The position numbers and the translations under genes are program-made. Shown here piece by piece: positions 8,566-15,343 of a stretch of DNA of 16,476 nucleotides; position 1 is the first letter of the stretch; every line of letters begins with the position of its first letter. The stretch covers positions 1-16,476 of the forward strand of contig DASCOB010000059.1 in assembly GCA_036011785.1 (NCBI GenBank), in the 5' to 3' direction. The stretch is from CAJWGI01 sp036011785. GTDB taxonomy: Bacteria > Chloroflexota > Anaerolineae > Anaerolineales > UBA11657. The notes under the pieces are model-generated. The model saw only the letters and a list, made by a program, of their open reading frames with translations, was not told the DNA's origin and searched no databases.

Positions 8566-9047
8566 TGAATCTCAACGTCATCGGAGAGGATCCGCTCCCG
8601 CCGTTGCGACTGCGCGGCGGTCACAGCCGCGCGCACTTTCTCATCAACCAACCCCAGAATTTTCGCCGCGAGTAATGCAGCATTGCGCGCCTCCAAAACT
8701 ACCCCCGGAGCGATGCCCGAGGGCATGCGCAGCGACGAGAACAAATCCGCGCCTGCATACGACTGGCTCGCAGGTGGGCACGCAATCACCGGCGCGTTCA
8801 CCGCGCCATCCACGAAGCCGGAAAGCGCATTGCTCCTCCCGGCCACGGTGATGTACACCCTCGGTCGTGAGGCTCGTTCGTATTGCTGCAACACCTCTAA
8901 CGAATGTGCAGCGGTTTTGTGCGCAGAGGCAATGCGCATGACCACCTGCAGCCCATATCTGCGCGCTTCCGTTGCGATTTCCTCGCAATGCTCCGCATCA
9001 GACCGAGACCCCATCACAATCACAACCAGTGGCGGTTGAGTTTCCAT
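8562..9047 (-). CDS. purE: AIR carboxylase, class II PurE
   Basis: PurE-fold protein whose motifs match the class II, animal PAICS-type AIR carboxylase, which converts AIR and CO2 directly to CAIR. It reads MGSRSD (12-17), SAHK (41-44), VAGRSNALSG (68-77), PVIACPP (86-92) and SSLRMPSG (104-111). Class I mutases of E. coli type instead have SAHRTP and a GGAAHLPGM loop and need N5-CAIR from PurK. No purK is present in this otherwise complete operon, which agrees. I chose the ATG at 9047 (161 residues) because a strong GGGAGGT precedes it; an ATG at 9059 (165 residues) is in frame but has no ribosome site. It follows purC, the same two activities that are fused in animal PAICS. The 3' end overlaps purF by 4 bases. 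The class is assigned from remembered family sequences. Confidence 0.9.
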   Translation of the reverse strand: METQPPLVVIVMGSRSDAEHCEEIATEARRYGLQVVMRIASAHKTAAHSLEVLQQYERASRPRVYITVAGRSNALSGFVDGAVNAPVIACPPASQSYAGADLFSSLRMPSGIAPGVVLEARNAALLAAKILGLVDEKVRAAVTAAQSQRRERILSDDVEIQ

Positions 9048-9050
9048 CAG

Positions 9051-9057
9051 ACCTCCC
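9051..9057 (-). promoter_or_regulatory. Ribosome binding site deciding the purE start
   Basis: GGGAGGT on the minus strand, 3 bases before the ATG at 9047. It lies inside the first codons of the alternative reading from 9059, so it favours the shorter PurE. Confidence 0.65.
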
Positions 9058-9069
9058 ATTCAACCGGGG

Positions 9070-10083
9070 TCATCGCCCGGCTTCGCCCAAAACCCCGGCA
9101 GTTAGCAGATTGTCTTTTAACCTCGGCTCCACCGGATACGTTCCCGGTGCGAACGCGCGCCCGGTAAGCATCTCGAAGATAGAGATGTAGCGTTGACTAG
9201 CAGCCACCCATAGTCCCGCACCCATCTCCGGCGGCGGGCCATCCCCCCGATAACCTTGCGCTGCGTATTCTAGGCGCACGAATTCTTTGTCAAAATTCTC
9301 CGGCTCTTTGCCGCTTTCGAATCGTTCTGCGTAGCTATCAGCCCGCCAAAATCGCGAGGAGTCCGGCGTGTGTAGCTCGTCTATCAGCATCACCTCATCA
9401 TCGGCACCCCAGCCAAATTCGTATTTCGTGTCCACCAAGATTAACCCGGAACTTTGTGCGATTTCCTGCCCACGCCCGAAGATGTCGAGCGCCGCGGCCT
9501 GGACCCGTTCCCAGGTCTCTTCGTCAAGCAATCCCCGCTGCACCACCTCCGCACAGGTCAAGCGCTCATCGTGGCCAGTCGGCCCGCCTTTCGTGGTCGG
9601 GGTAATAATCGGCAGCGGCAACGCCTGATTCTTCTTAAGCCCATCTGAGAACGTGTGTCCGTAAATATCTCTTTCGCCCAGCGAGTACCGGTGCCACAGC
9701 GCCGTTTTGGTCACGCCGGAAATGTAACCCCGCACAATCACTTCGACTTTGAACGGGCGTGCTTCCCGCGCTATGAGCGCATTGGGGTCCGGCACCGAGA
9801 TCGCGTGGTTAGGAACAATGTCCGCAGTTTGCTCGAACCACCATGCCGCCAGCTGATTTAACACCTGACCTTTGTAAGGCACGCAGGCGAGGATGCGATC
9901 GAATGCCGAAAGTCGATCGGTTGTAACCAGCAGCAGCTGTCCCTCCTGCAGCTGGTACGAATCGCGCACCTTGCCAAAGCGCTTCCCAGGTAATAGCAAT
10001 TCCGTTTGCTGCAGTCCTTCCCTGAGCAATGCGTGCAACCGCTCCGCGTTTAGCGCATCCTTTTCATTAACCATCCGAGTCAC
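9070..10083 (-). CDS. purC: SAICAR synthetase (long form)
   Basis: ATP-dependent ligase joining CAIR and aspartate to give SAICAR, step 7 of the pathway. Motifs: FGKVRDSYQL (36-45), TTDRLSAFDRILACVPYKGQVLNQL (54-78), VEVIVRGYISG (113-123), LILVDTKYEFGW (214-225) and LIDELHTPDSSRFW (233-246). At 337 residues it belongs to the longer class that resembles yeast Ade1 (about 300) rather than the roughly 240-residue E. coli and Bacillus enzymes; the extra length is an N-terminal leader of about 35 residues, internal insertions, and a C-terminal tail beyond the SRFW motif. The GTG at 10083 overlaps the purQ stop as GTGA; an ATG three codons on (10074) is an alternative start. purE follows immediately, so consecutive steps 6 and 7 are encoded side by side. 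Confidence 0.95.
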   Translation of the reverse strand: MTRMVNEKDALNAERLHALLREGLQQTELLLPGKRFGKVRDSYQLQEGQLLLVTTDRLSAFDRILACVPYKGQVLNQLAAWWFEQTADIVPNHAISVPDPNALIAREARPFKVEVIVRGYISGVTKTALWHRYSLGERDIYGHTFSDGLKKNQALPLPIITPTTKGGPTGHDERLTCAEVVQRGLLDEETWERVQAAALDIFGRGQEIAQSSGLILVDTKYEFGWGADDEVMLIDELHTPDSSRFWRADSYAERFESGKEPENFDKEFVRLEYAAQGYRGDGPPPEMGAGLWVAASQRYISIFEMLTGRAFAPGTYPVEPRLKDNLLTAGVLGEAGR

Positions 10084-10865
10084 AATTTCTCAGCATATTT
10101 TACGCCGTTAACAAATAAGGTTAGCCCTAAACCGCCACCCTCTGAGCGCGTCCAGCGTGGGTGTTGAAATCGATGCACATGATTTTCCGGATGAGGCATG
10201 AGGCCGAGCACATTTCCGGCCCGATTGCATATTCCGGCTATATCAGCCAGCGAGCCATTCGGGTTACGCGGGTATTCCCCTCTAGCCGGTGAACCATCCG
10301 GCTGCGCATAAACCAGCGCAATTTGGTCGTGTTCTCGCAGCTCCTGGAGTGCCGATCCATTCCCAAGAGCAAAGCGGCCTTCACCATGGGCCACGGGACA
10401 ATACATAGGTTCAGTCATCCCGTTCGTCCACACGCAGGTATTAGACTTAACCGCGAGAGTCACCCAGCGGCACTCGAAGTGCCCGCTCGCATTGTGTAGC
10501 AGTGTGCCGCTAAGGCCCGTCCCGTCGCCCAACAGCATTCCCGCCCGCACCAGTGACTGAAAGCCGTTACATATGCCTATTACCGGCCAGCCCTTTTCAA
10601 CGAATTCCCGCAGCTCATTCGCGAAAAAAAGCCGCATGTCCAGGCCGAGCAGCCGACCCGCACCAAGTGCATCTCCGTACGAAAATCCACCTGGTATCAC
10701 CAGCAAGCGATAATCCTTAAGCCGACGCTCACTGTTGAGTAACTGATTGATGTGCACAATGTCCGGTTCCGCTCCAGCGAGCACCAGCGCCTCAGCCGCG
10801 TCCCGGTCGCGGTTGGTCCCACTGGCATGCAACACAAGCGCACGCACTCGATTTTTCTCAATCAT
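10080..10865 (-). CDS. purQ: FGAM synthase, glutaminase subunit
   Basis: Class I glutamine amidotransferase that supplies ammonia to PurL for FGAR to FGAM (step 4). Triad: nucleophile C99 in VIGICNGFQ, and H225 and E227 in LMPHPENH. VIPGGFSYGD (56-65) is the usual oxyanion-side segment. The reading frame is open further upstream to 10928, but those residues are unrelated to the family and lie inside purL. The ATG at 10865 gives the standard N-terminus (MIEKNRVRALVLHASGTNRD), 261 residues, with a GGA element 7 bases before it. This start overlaps the purL stop by 8 bases (ATGATTGA), a sign of coupled, balanced synthesis of the two subunits. It is longer than the 227-residue Bacillus PurQ, mainly through a loop before the triad His (about 190-215). 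Confidence 0.95.
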   Translation of the reverse strand: MIEKNRVRALVLHASGTNRDRDAAEALVLAGAEPDIVHINQLLNSERRLKDYRLLVIPGGFSYGDALGAGRLLGLDMRLFFANELREFVEKGWPVIGICNGFQSLVRAGMLLGDGTGLSGTLLHNASGHFECRWVTLAVKSNTCVWTNGMTEPMYCPVAHGEGRFALGNGSALQELREHDQIALVYAQPDGSPARGEYPRNPNGSLADIAGICNRAGNVLGLMPHPENHVHRFQHPRWTRSEGGGLGLTLFVNGVKYAEKL

Positions 10866-13719
10866 AGCTTTCCGAGCCACCCTTCCAAACTGCACAAAGC
10901 ACCTCAACAGAAGCAGAATAATGTCCAACCACCTCCAACTTCTTCATATCGGTCACCTCGCCAATTCGTTCACACGCATATCCCGTCATCGTGCTCTCAA
11001 ATCTGCGCACGTGCGGCGCCTCGACCGACACAAGGTATCGTCCGTTTGATTCACTGTGCAGGGCAACATGGTAGGTATCATGAATGTGATTAACGCCTAT
11101 ACGCATACCTAGGCGGCCCGCGATGCACATTTCGGCCGCCGCCACCCCTAGACCTCCCTCGCACAAATCATGGCACGCGCTCACCAATCCACCCACAATG
11201 GCACGGTGGAGCGCCCTATTCAGCCCAGGCGCATCGTTGGGAAGGCCGGGTGCCGCTGCGTTGCCCAACGGTTGCTTTTCCACGAGCTGGTAGTGGCTCC
11301 CCCCGAATTCGTTATGCGTCTCACCAAGCAAATAGACAACGTCTCCGGCCCTTTTCAAATCCATAGTCACACACACGCGCACATCTGGCACGATGCCTAA
11401 CGAGGAGATGAGCACCGTGTCTGGAACGGAGTGCGACACACCGTCAGAATCAAGGTACTCATTGTTGAGAGAATCCTTTCCGGAAATGAAAGGGGTTCTG
11501 TGGTGCAAGGATGCATCATGGCATCCCTGCACCGCCCGCACCAACGTGCCCAAGCGCTCCGGTTTTCCCGGGTCGCCCCAGCAAAAATTGTCCAGCAAGG
11601 CGATTTTATCCGGGTCAGCACCGACAGCAACCACATTGCGCACAGCCTCATCCACTGCGCTCACAGCCATGGCGTAGGCATCCACCTTTCCAATGTTCGG
11701 GTTTATGCCGCAACCCAGCGCCGCGCCACGCCAGCCTTTCACCCCATGCGGGCGGAGGACGCACGCATCAGAGGCGCCATCATCAGCCGCGCCCAGCACC
11801 GGCTTGACCACGGTGCCGCCCTGCACCTCGTGGTCATACACCCGAATAATGCGCTCTTTGGACGCAATGTTCGGATGGGAAAGCAACGCGAGCAACGTTG
11901 CCTTCGGGTCCTCACAGGCAGGCGGGGCTCGGAACGTTCCTATCGACTTCACTGGAAGAAGAGCAGCAAGTTCGCGCGCAGGCATCCCTTGATGAAGGAA
12001 CTCGAGGTCCATGTTAACCACCGACGCGCCTTCATGAAAGACACGCAACTGTCCGTCAGCGCGGAACTCGCCCAGGTTCGTCAACTCCACATCATGCCGA
12101 CCGCATATTTCCCCCAGCCTCGGCAGCCGGCTCGGAGGCACAGCCAGCACCATGCGTTCCTGCGCCTCCGAAAGCCAGAGCTCCCAGGGCGCAAGGCCGG
12201 CATACTTCGTCGGCACTGCCGCCATATCCACGGCAGCCCCCAGGCCCGCCGCCATTTCCCCCACAGCCGATGAATACCCGCCTGCGCCACAATCAGTGAT
12301 GGCCGTGTAAAGCCCCTCCGTGGAAGCCTGCCGCACCACTTCAATCAAACCTTTTTCGGTGAGCGGATCTCCGATTTGTACCGAAGCGCCGGCAACGTCG
12401 CCGCTCTCAGCGTCCATAGCCATAGATGAAAACGTAGCGCCGCGCAGACCATCCCGACCGGTGCGGCCGCCTACAGAAATCACGCGGTCGCCGAGCTTTG
12501 GCTCACGGGGATGCGTACCTTTACGTCCAATTCCGACACAGCCGCAATACACGAGCGGGTTGGCCACATAACCCGATTCATACACGATTGCGCCGCTGAC
12601 GGTCGGCAGCCCAAGTTTGTTGCCGTAATCCTCTATGCCCGACACGACTCCGCTCGCGACACGTCTAGGATGTAAAACCCCGGCAGGCAAGTCATTGAAT
12701 TCCGTTTCCAACGGGCCGAAACAAAGAACATCCGTGGTAGCGATGGGAATGTGGCTCACCCCAAGAATGTCCCGCACCACCCCACCCACGCCGGTGTTAG
12801 CGCCGCCAAAAGGCTCAATCGCCGATGGATGATTATGTGTCTCAACCTTAAATGAGATTTCGAACTCATCGTCGAAATCAACCACGCCTGCGTTATCTAT
12901 AAAAGCAGAGCGTACCCAAGGAGCCCCAATCTCCTTCGTCGCAGCACCCAGATACGAGCGCAGCAGCCCGTCTATTTCCAGTCGCTCGCCGGCACCGGAT
13001 TCCTCATTCGCGGTAACGCGCGCCCTAAACGTCTTGTGGACACAGTGCTCGCTCCAGGTCTGCGCCAGCGTCTCTAGCTCCGCGTCCGTGGGGTCGCGGC
13101 CTTCGTTCTCGAAGTAAGCCTGAATGGAGTGCATTTCAGCAACGTCAAGCGCTAGACGCCGCTCGCGGCTCAATTCCCCTAGAGCCGCATTATCAAGATC
13201 CCTGAGCGCGATGATCTCGGGGAGCAGTCGCGCAGACGCGAACTCGCGACGCCCCGTGGATACCTCTCCGAAAGACCATTCCTCGATGATCGGGTTACAC
13301 AACAATCGCCTAACCGCAGTTTCAATCTCGCTCCGCTCAAATCCAGAGAATTCATACCGCCTTCCGGTGGCCGCCCATCGCAGCGGGATTCCCATCTGCT
13401 GCGCGGAGCGCATGATTTGCCCAGCGACGTTGTCCGTCACTCCCGCGCGCAGGCGCACCTCCACCGCATTTCCATTGGAGAGATCGACACCGTCATCGCC
13501 CAGCCTGCGCCAGAGGCATGTTTCACTTACGGGTTCATGGAACAACGCGGAATCAAGCCGCTCTATGTCAGTTTCGCTCAGGTCTCCCGCGAGGAAATAC
13601 AGATTGCTCGCTCGAATGTCGCCGCCGCTCACGCCTAGGGCGCGCGCTTGGGAGAGCAACACCGCGTCACGCGTAGATGCAATTTCGGGGAGCGAATGGG
13701 TTTCTACTTTATAACGCAC
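10858..13719 (-). CDS. purL: FGAM synthase large subunit with fused PurS-like region
   Basis: ATP-dependent amination of FGAR to FGAM, step 4, using ammonia from PurQ. The 953-residue protein is between the 740-residue Bacillus PurL and the 1295-residue E. coli PurL. Residues 1-80 (MRYKVETHSLPEIASTRDAV) and 84-150 (AVEVRLRAGVTDNVAG) look like two successive PurS-like units, as in the N-terminal domain of large PurL. From about 180 come the synthetase domains: TWSEHCVHKTF (221-231), KVETHNHPSAIEPFGGANTG (291-310), TDCGAGGYSSAVGEMA (475-490), WLSEAQERMVLAV (515-527), SGKDSLNNEY (746-755) and CHDLCEGGLGVAAAEM (849-864). There is no C-terminal glutaminase; purQ encodes it. The start is GTG at 13719: an in-frame TGA two codons upstream rules out a longer form. 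The Shine-Dalgarno is weak. Confidence 0.96.
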   Translation of the reverse strand: MRYKVETHSLPEIASTRDAVLLSQARALGVSGGDIRASNLYFLAGDLSETDIERLDSALFHEPVSETCLWRRLGDDGVDLSNGNAVEVRLRAGVTDNVAGQIMRSAQQMGIPLRWAATGRRYEFSGFERSEIETAVRRLLCNPIIEEWSFGEVSTGRREFASARLLPEIIALRDLDNAALGELSRERRLALDVAEMHSIQAYFENEGRDPTDAELETLAQTWSEHCVHKTFRARVTANEESGAGERLEIDGLLRSYLGAATKEIGAPWVRSAFIDNAGVVDFDDEFEISFKVETHNHPSAIEPFGGANTGVGGVVRDILGVSHIPIATTDVLCFGPLETEFNDLPAGVLHPRRVASGVVSGIEDYGNKLGLPTVSGAIVYESGYVANPLVYCGCVGIGRKGTHPREPKLGDRVISVGGRTGRDGLRGATFSSMAMDAESGDVAGASVQIGDPLTEKGLIEVVRQASTEGLYTAITDCGAGGYSSAVGEMAAGLGAAVDMAAVPTKYAGLAPWELWLSEAQERMVLAVPPSRLPRLGEICGRHDVELTNLGEFRADGQLRVFHEGASVVNMDLEFLHQGMPARELAALLPVKSIGTFRAPPACEDPKATLLALLSHPNIASKERIIRVYDHEVQGGTVVKPVLGAADDGASDACVLRPHGVKGWRGAALGCGINPNIGKVDAYAMAVSAVDEAVRNVVAVGADPDKIALLDNFCWGDPGKPERLGTLVRAVQGCHDASLHHRTPFISGKDSLNNEYLDSDGVSHSVPDTVLISSLGIVPDVRVCVTMDLKRAGDVVYLLGETHNEFGGSHYQLVEKQPLGNAAAPGLPNDAPGLNRALHRAIVGGLVSACHDLCEGGLGVAAAEMCIAGRLGMRIGVNHIHDTYHVALHSESNGRYLVSVEAPHVRRFESTMTGYACERIGEVTDMKKLEVVGHYSASVEVLCAVWKGGSESYD

Positions 13720-13739
13720 GGGTCACCAATCCAGCTGCG

Positions 13740-13757
13740 ATAGTCGCGCGCGATTAT
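13740..13757. promoter_or_regulatory. 18-bp imperfect palindrome, candidate operator of the pur operon
   Basis: ATAGTCGCGCGCGATTAT pairs at 8 of 9 symmetric positions (the only mismatch is 13743/13754). It covers most of the -10 box and the expected transcription start upstream of purL, so a bound protein would block RNA polymerase. It does not resemble the PurR boxes of E. coli or B. subtilis that I know. The regulator is unknown. Confidence 0.45.
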
Positions 13758-13761
13758 AACA
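13753..13761 (-). promoter_or_regulatory. Extended -10 promoter of the pur operon
   Basis: On the minus strand TGTTATAAT forms a perfect consensus -10 (TATAAT, 13753-13758) preceded by the TG of an extended -10. Transcription would begin near 13746, giving a leader of about 27 bases before the purL GTG. The nearest -35-like hexamer, TTAACA at 13772-13777, has only 13 bases of spacing, which is too short, so the extended -10 would have to carry recognition. Confidence 0.6.
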
Positions 13762-13777
13762 CCGGAGAAGATGTTAA

Positions 13778-13792
13778 CCCCGATATATGGGG
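13778..13792. repeat. Short GC inverted repeat in the thrC-PLP / pur intergenic region
   Basis: CCCC at 13778-13781 and GGGG at 13789-13792 flank GATATAT. As RNA this is a 4-bp GC stem with a 7-base loop and only two T residues after it on the minus strand, so it is a poor intrinsic terminator. It could be a weak terminator for the upstream gene pair or a second regulatory element. Apart from this, the promoter and the palindrome, the 128-base gap holds nothing I recognise. Confidence 0.25.
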
Positions 13793-13847
13793 CACATTAC
13801 CTTAAAATTCCCGCGTATGGCGCTGCAGGAGTTTGCGCGAAAGCGTT

Positions 13848-15314
13848 TTACGTGGTCGCCAACCCAACGCGCCCGTTGAACCCAACAATCAAATCATCAA
13901 GGGCGTCAGCTGCGTCAGCAATACGGGCCCAATATCCTCGGTCATACCACTGCGCCTGGATTTCCTCGTGCGTCTTCCCTTGCTGCTCCACCCAGGTGAA
14001 ATACTTCAGGTTATGAATGCGCCTGCGCTGTGGGTAAGTCAGTTCAGCCATATTATCCGTGGTAGCCCCAAACACAAAACGCGAAAACGCAGCTATCGCG
14101 TCGCGCTCGATAAATTCGCCCTCGGTCTCGTTAAGTTCCCTCAATCGGCTGGCATACATTTCAGCAGAATCAGTCAGCACGGTAAGCACCACATCGTGCT
14201 CATTCAGTTCATACCAGCGGGCAAATTTGACTGCCGCGAGAACATTCGCGATTCCCGATATTCCCAGCAACCCGAGTTGTACGAGCGTCCCATCACCCAC
14301 GCCCTGAGCACTCAGATAGCTCCGCCCGGCAGGTTCATTGACCAGTCGAAAGAGCCCCAGTGCAGCCGCATCATCCACGGCAATAACCATGTCTGTGTTT
14401 TTCACGTTATGTATCCACGGAACATGCTTGTCGCCGATACCTTCTATGCGGTGTGCCCCGAAGCCACCCTGCAACAAAGTGGGACATTGCAGCGCCTCGA
14501 CCGCTGCCAGCTTAGCAGTGGGAAATACATCCTTCAGATAATCCCCGCTGGCCAGCGTACCCGCCGAGCCGGTAGTGCACACCAACCCTCGAAAGCGGCC
14601 CTGCCCGCCCAACTCCGCGCGCAATACAGCCTCCATCGCTCTGCCCGTTACGCGATGATGCCAGAGATAATTGCCAAACTCGTCAAACTGATTGAAAATC
14701 ATCAGGTCCTGCCCCGACCGCCGCAGTTCCCAGCATTTGTCGAATATCTCCTTGACGTTGCTTTCGCTTCCCGGCGTCTTGATAGTCTCTCCGGCAATAT
14801 CTGCTAGCCATGTGAACCTTTCCTCGCTCATCCCTTCCGGCAAGATTGCGATAGATTCGCAGCCGAGCAACGCGGAATCATACGCGCCACCGCGGCAGTA
14901 GTTTCCGGTGGATGGCCAAACGGCCTTTTGGCACATGGGGTCGAATTGGCCGGTCACCAGTCTAGGCACAAGGCAGCCGAACGCCGCCCCCACCTTGTGA
15001 GCCCCGGTCGGGAACCATTTCCCCACTAGCGCCACAATTCTCGCTTTGACTCCGGTCAACGAACTGGGCAACTCAAGGTAATTGACCCCGCCGAAGCCAC
15101 CGCCTCTCTCCAGTGGCTGGTTGTGCCAACTAATGCGAAATAAATTTAACGGATGAATGTCCCACATCCCGACATCCCGCAGGCCATCCTTTACCGTTTC
15201 GGGAATAGATCCGGGGTCAGCCTGCTGCCGCAGCGTTGGAATGACTATGTTTCGCTCGCGCGCCAATTCGACCGTGCGCGCAAGCGTTTTCTCATCCACT
15301 GTCAAGTCGAGCAT
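13848..15314 (-). CDS. Fold-type II PLP enzyme of unknown specificity (TrpB / cysteine synthase-like)
   Basis: A 488-residue member of the tryptophan synthase beta / cysteine synthase superfamily. The likely Schiff-base lysine is K107 in WFPTGAHKVGAAFG, which resembles the GAHK motif of TrpB. PSTGNYCRGGAY (134-145) matches the substrate-carboxylate (Asn) loop, and CTTGSAGTLASGDYL (246-260) matches the glycine-rich PLP-phosphate loop. A conserved-looking N-terminal part (SWHNQPLERGGGFGGVNYLELPSSLTG, 62-88) and a long C-terminal extension beyond about 400, ending YDRGYWARIADAADALDDLI, are not features of TrpB, ThrC or CysK. I cannot assign a reaction. The ATG is well placed behind AGAGGTG (15319-15325). 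It follows thrC by 29 bases on the same strand, which suggests joint transcription and amino-acid metabolism. It ends 128 bases before purL. Confidence 0.85.
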   Translation of the reverse strand: MLDLTVDEKTLARTVELARERNIVIPTLRQQADPGSIPETVKDGLRDVGMWDIHPLNLFRISWHNQPLERGGGFGGVNYLELPSSLTGVKARIVALVGKWFPTGAHKVGAAFGCLVPRLVTGQFDPMCQKAVWPSTGNYCRGGAYDSALLGCESIAILPEGMSEERFTWLADIAGETIKTPGSESNVKEIFDKCWELRRSGQDLMIFNQFDEFGNYLWHHRVTGRAMEAVLRAELGGQGRFRGLVCTTGSAGTLASGDYLKDVFPTAKLAAVEALQCPTLLQGGFGAHRIEGIGDKHVPWIHNVKNTDMVIAVDDAAALGLFRLVNEPAGRSYLSAQGVGDGTLVQLGLLGISGIANVLAAVKFARWYELNEHDVVLTVLTDSAEMYASRLRELNETEGEFIERDAIAAFSRFVFGATTDNMAELTYPQRRRIHNLKYFTWVEQQGKTHEEIQAQWYDRGYWARIADAADALDDLIVGFNGRVGLATT

Positions 15315-15343
15315 GTTTCACCTCTACCGGTTCTGCTGAAACC

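Larger units (their letters stand above)
1141..13719 (-). other. Purine biosynthesis operon purLQCEFDMNH-guaB
   Basis: Ten genes on one strand with tight junctions: purL/purQ overlap by 8 bases, purQ/purC by 4 (GTGA), purC-purE are 10 apart from the upstream ATG (22 from the preferred one), purE/purF overlap by 4 (ATGA), purF-purD are 8 apart, purD-purM 36, purM/purN overlap by 4 (ATGA), purN is followed within 3 bases by the purH ATG, and purH-guaB are 23 apart. This packing indicates one transcript with translational coupling. Together the products take PRPP to IMP, apart from the two-step use of adenylosuccinate lyase (purB), and then IMP to XMP. purB, purA and guaA must lie elsewhere. The operon structure is inferred from spacing; no internal promoter or terminator was recognised. 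Confidence 0.88.

Noticed and set aside
10866..10928. Upstream extension of purQ by 21 residues
   Set aside because: The extra residues (MDIILLLLRCFVQFGRVARKA) lie inside purL, do not match PurQ proteins, and are only an open frame; the ATG at 10865 gives the family N-terminus.
11431..12273. 280-residue open frame on the plus strand
   Set aside because: Antisense to purL, rich in His/Arg/Gln with no motif; purL is unambiguous on the other strand.
13772..13777. TTAACA as the -35 box of the pur promoter
   Set aside because: Only 13 bases separate it from the TATAAT, well short of the usual 16-18, so it was not annotated as a functional -35.
13720..13847. Purine riboswitch or PurR box upstream of purL
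   Set aside because: The predicted leader is only about 27 bases, too short for a purine aptamer. No three-way-junction pattern and no E. coli- or Bacillus-like PurR site was seen.
13800..13850. Intrinsic terminator after the PLP enzyme
   Set aside because: Only 4-bp stems such as GCGC/GCGC can form after the stop, and the TTTT that follows on the minus strand is not placed right after a stem.
13833..14807. 324-residue open frame on the plus strand
   Set aside because: It lies wholly antisense to the PLP enzyme, shows no recognisable domain, and has the composition of an antisense shadow of a GC-biased gene.
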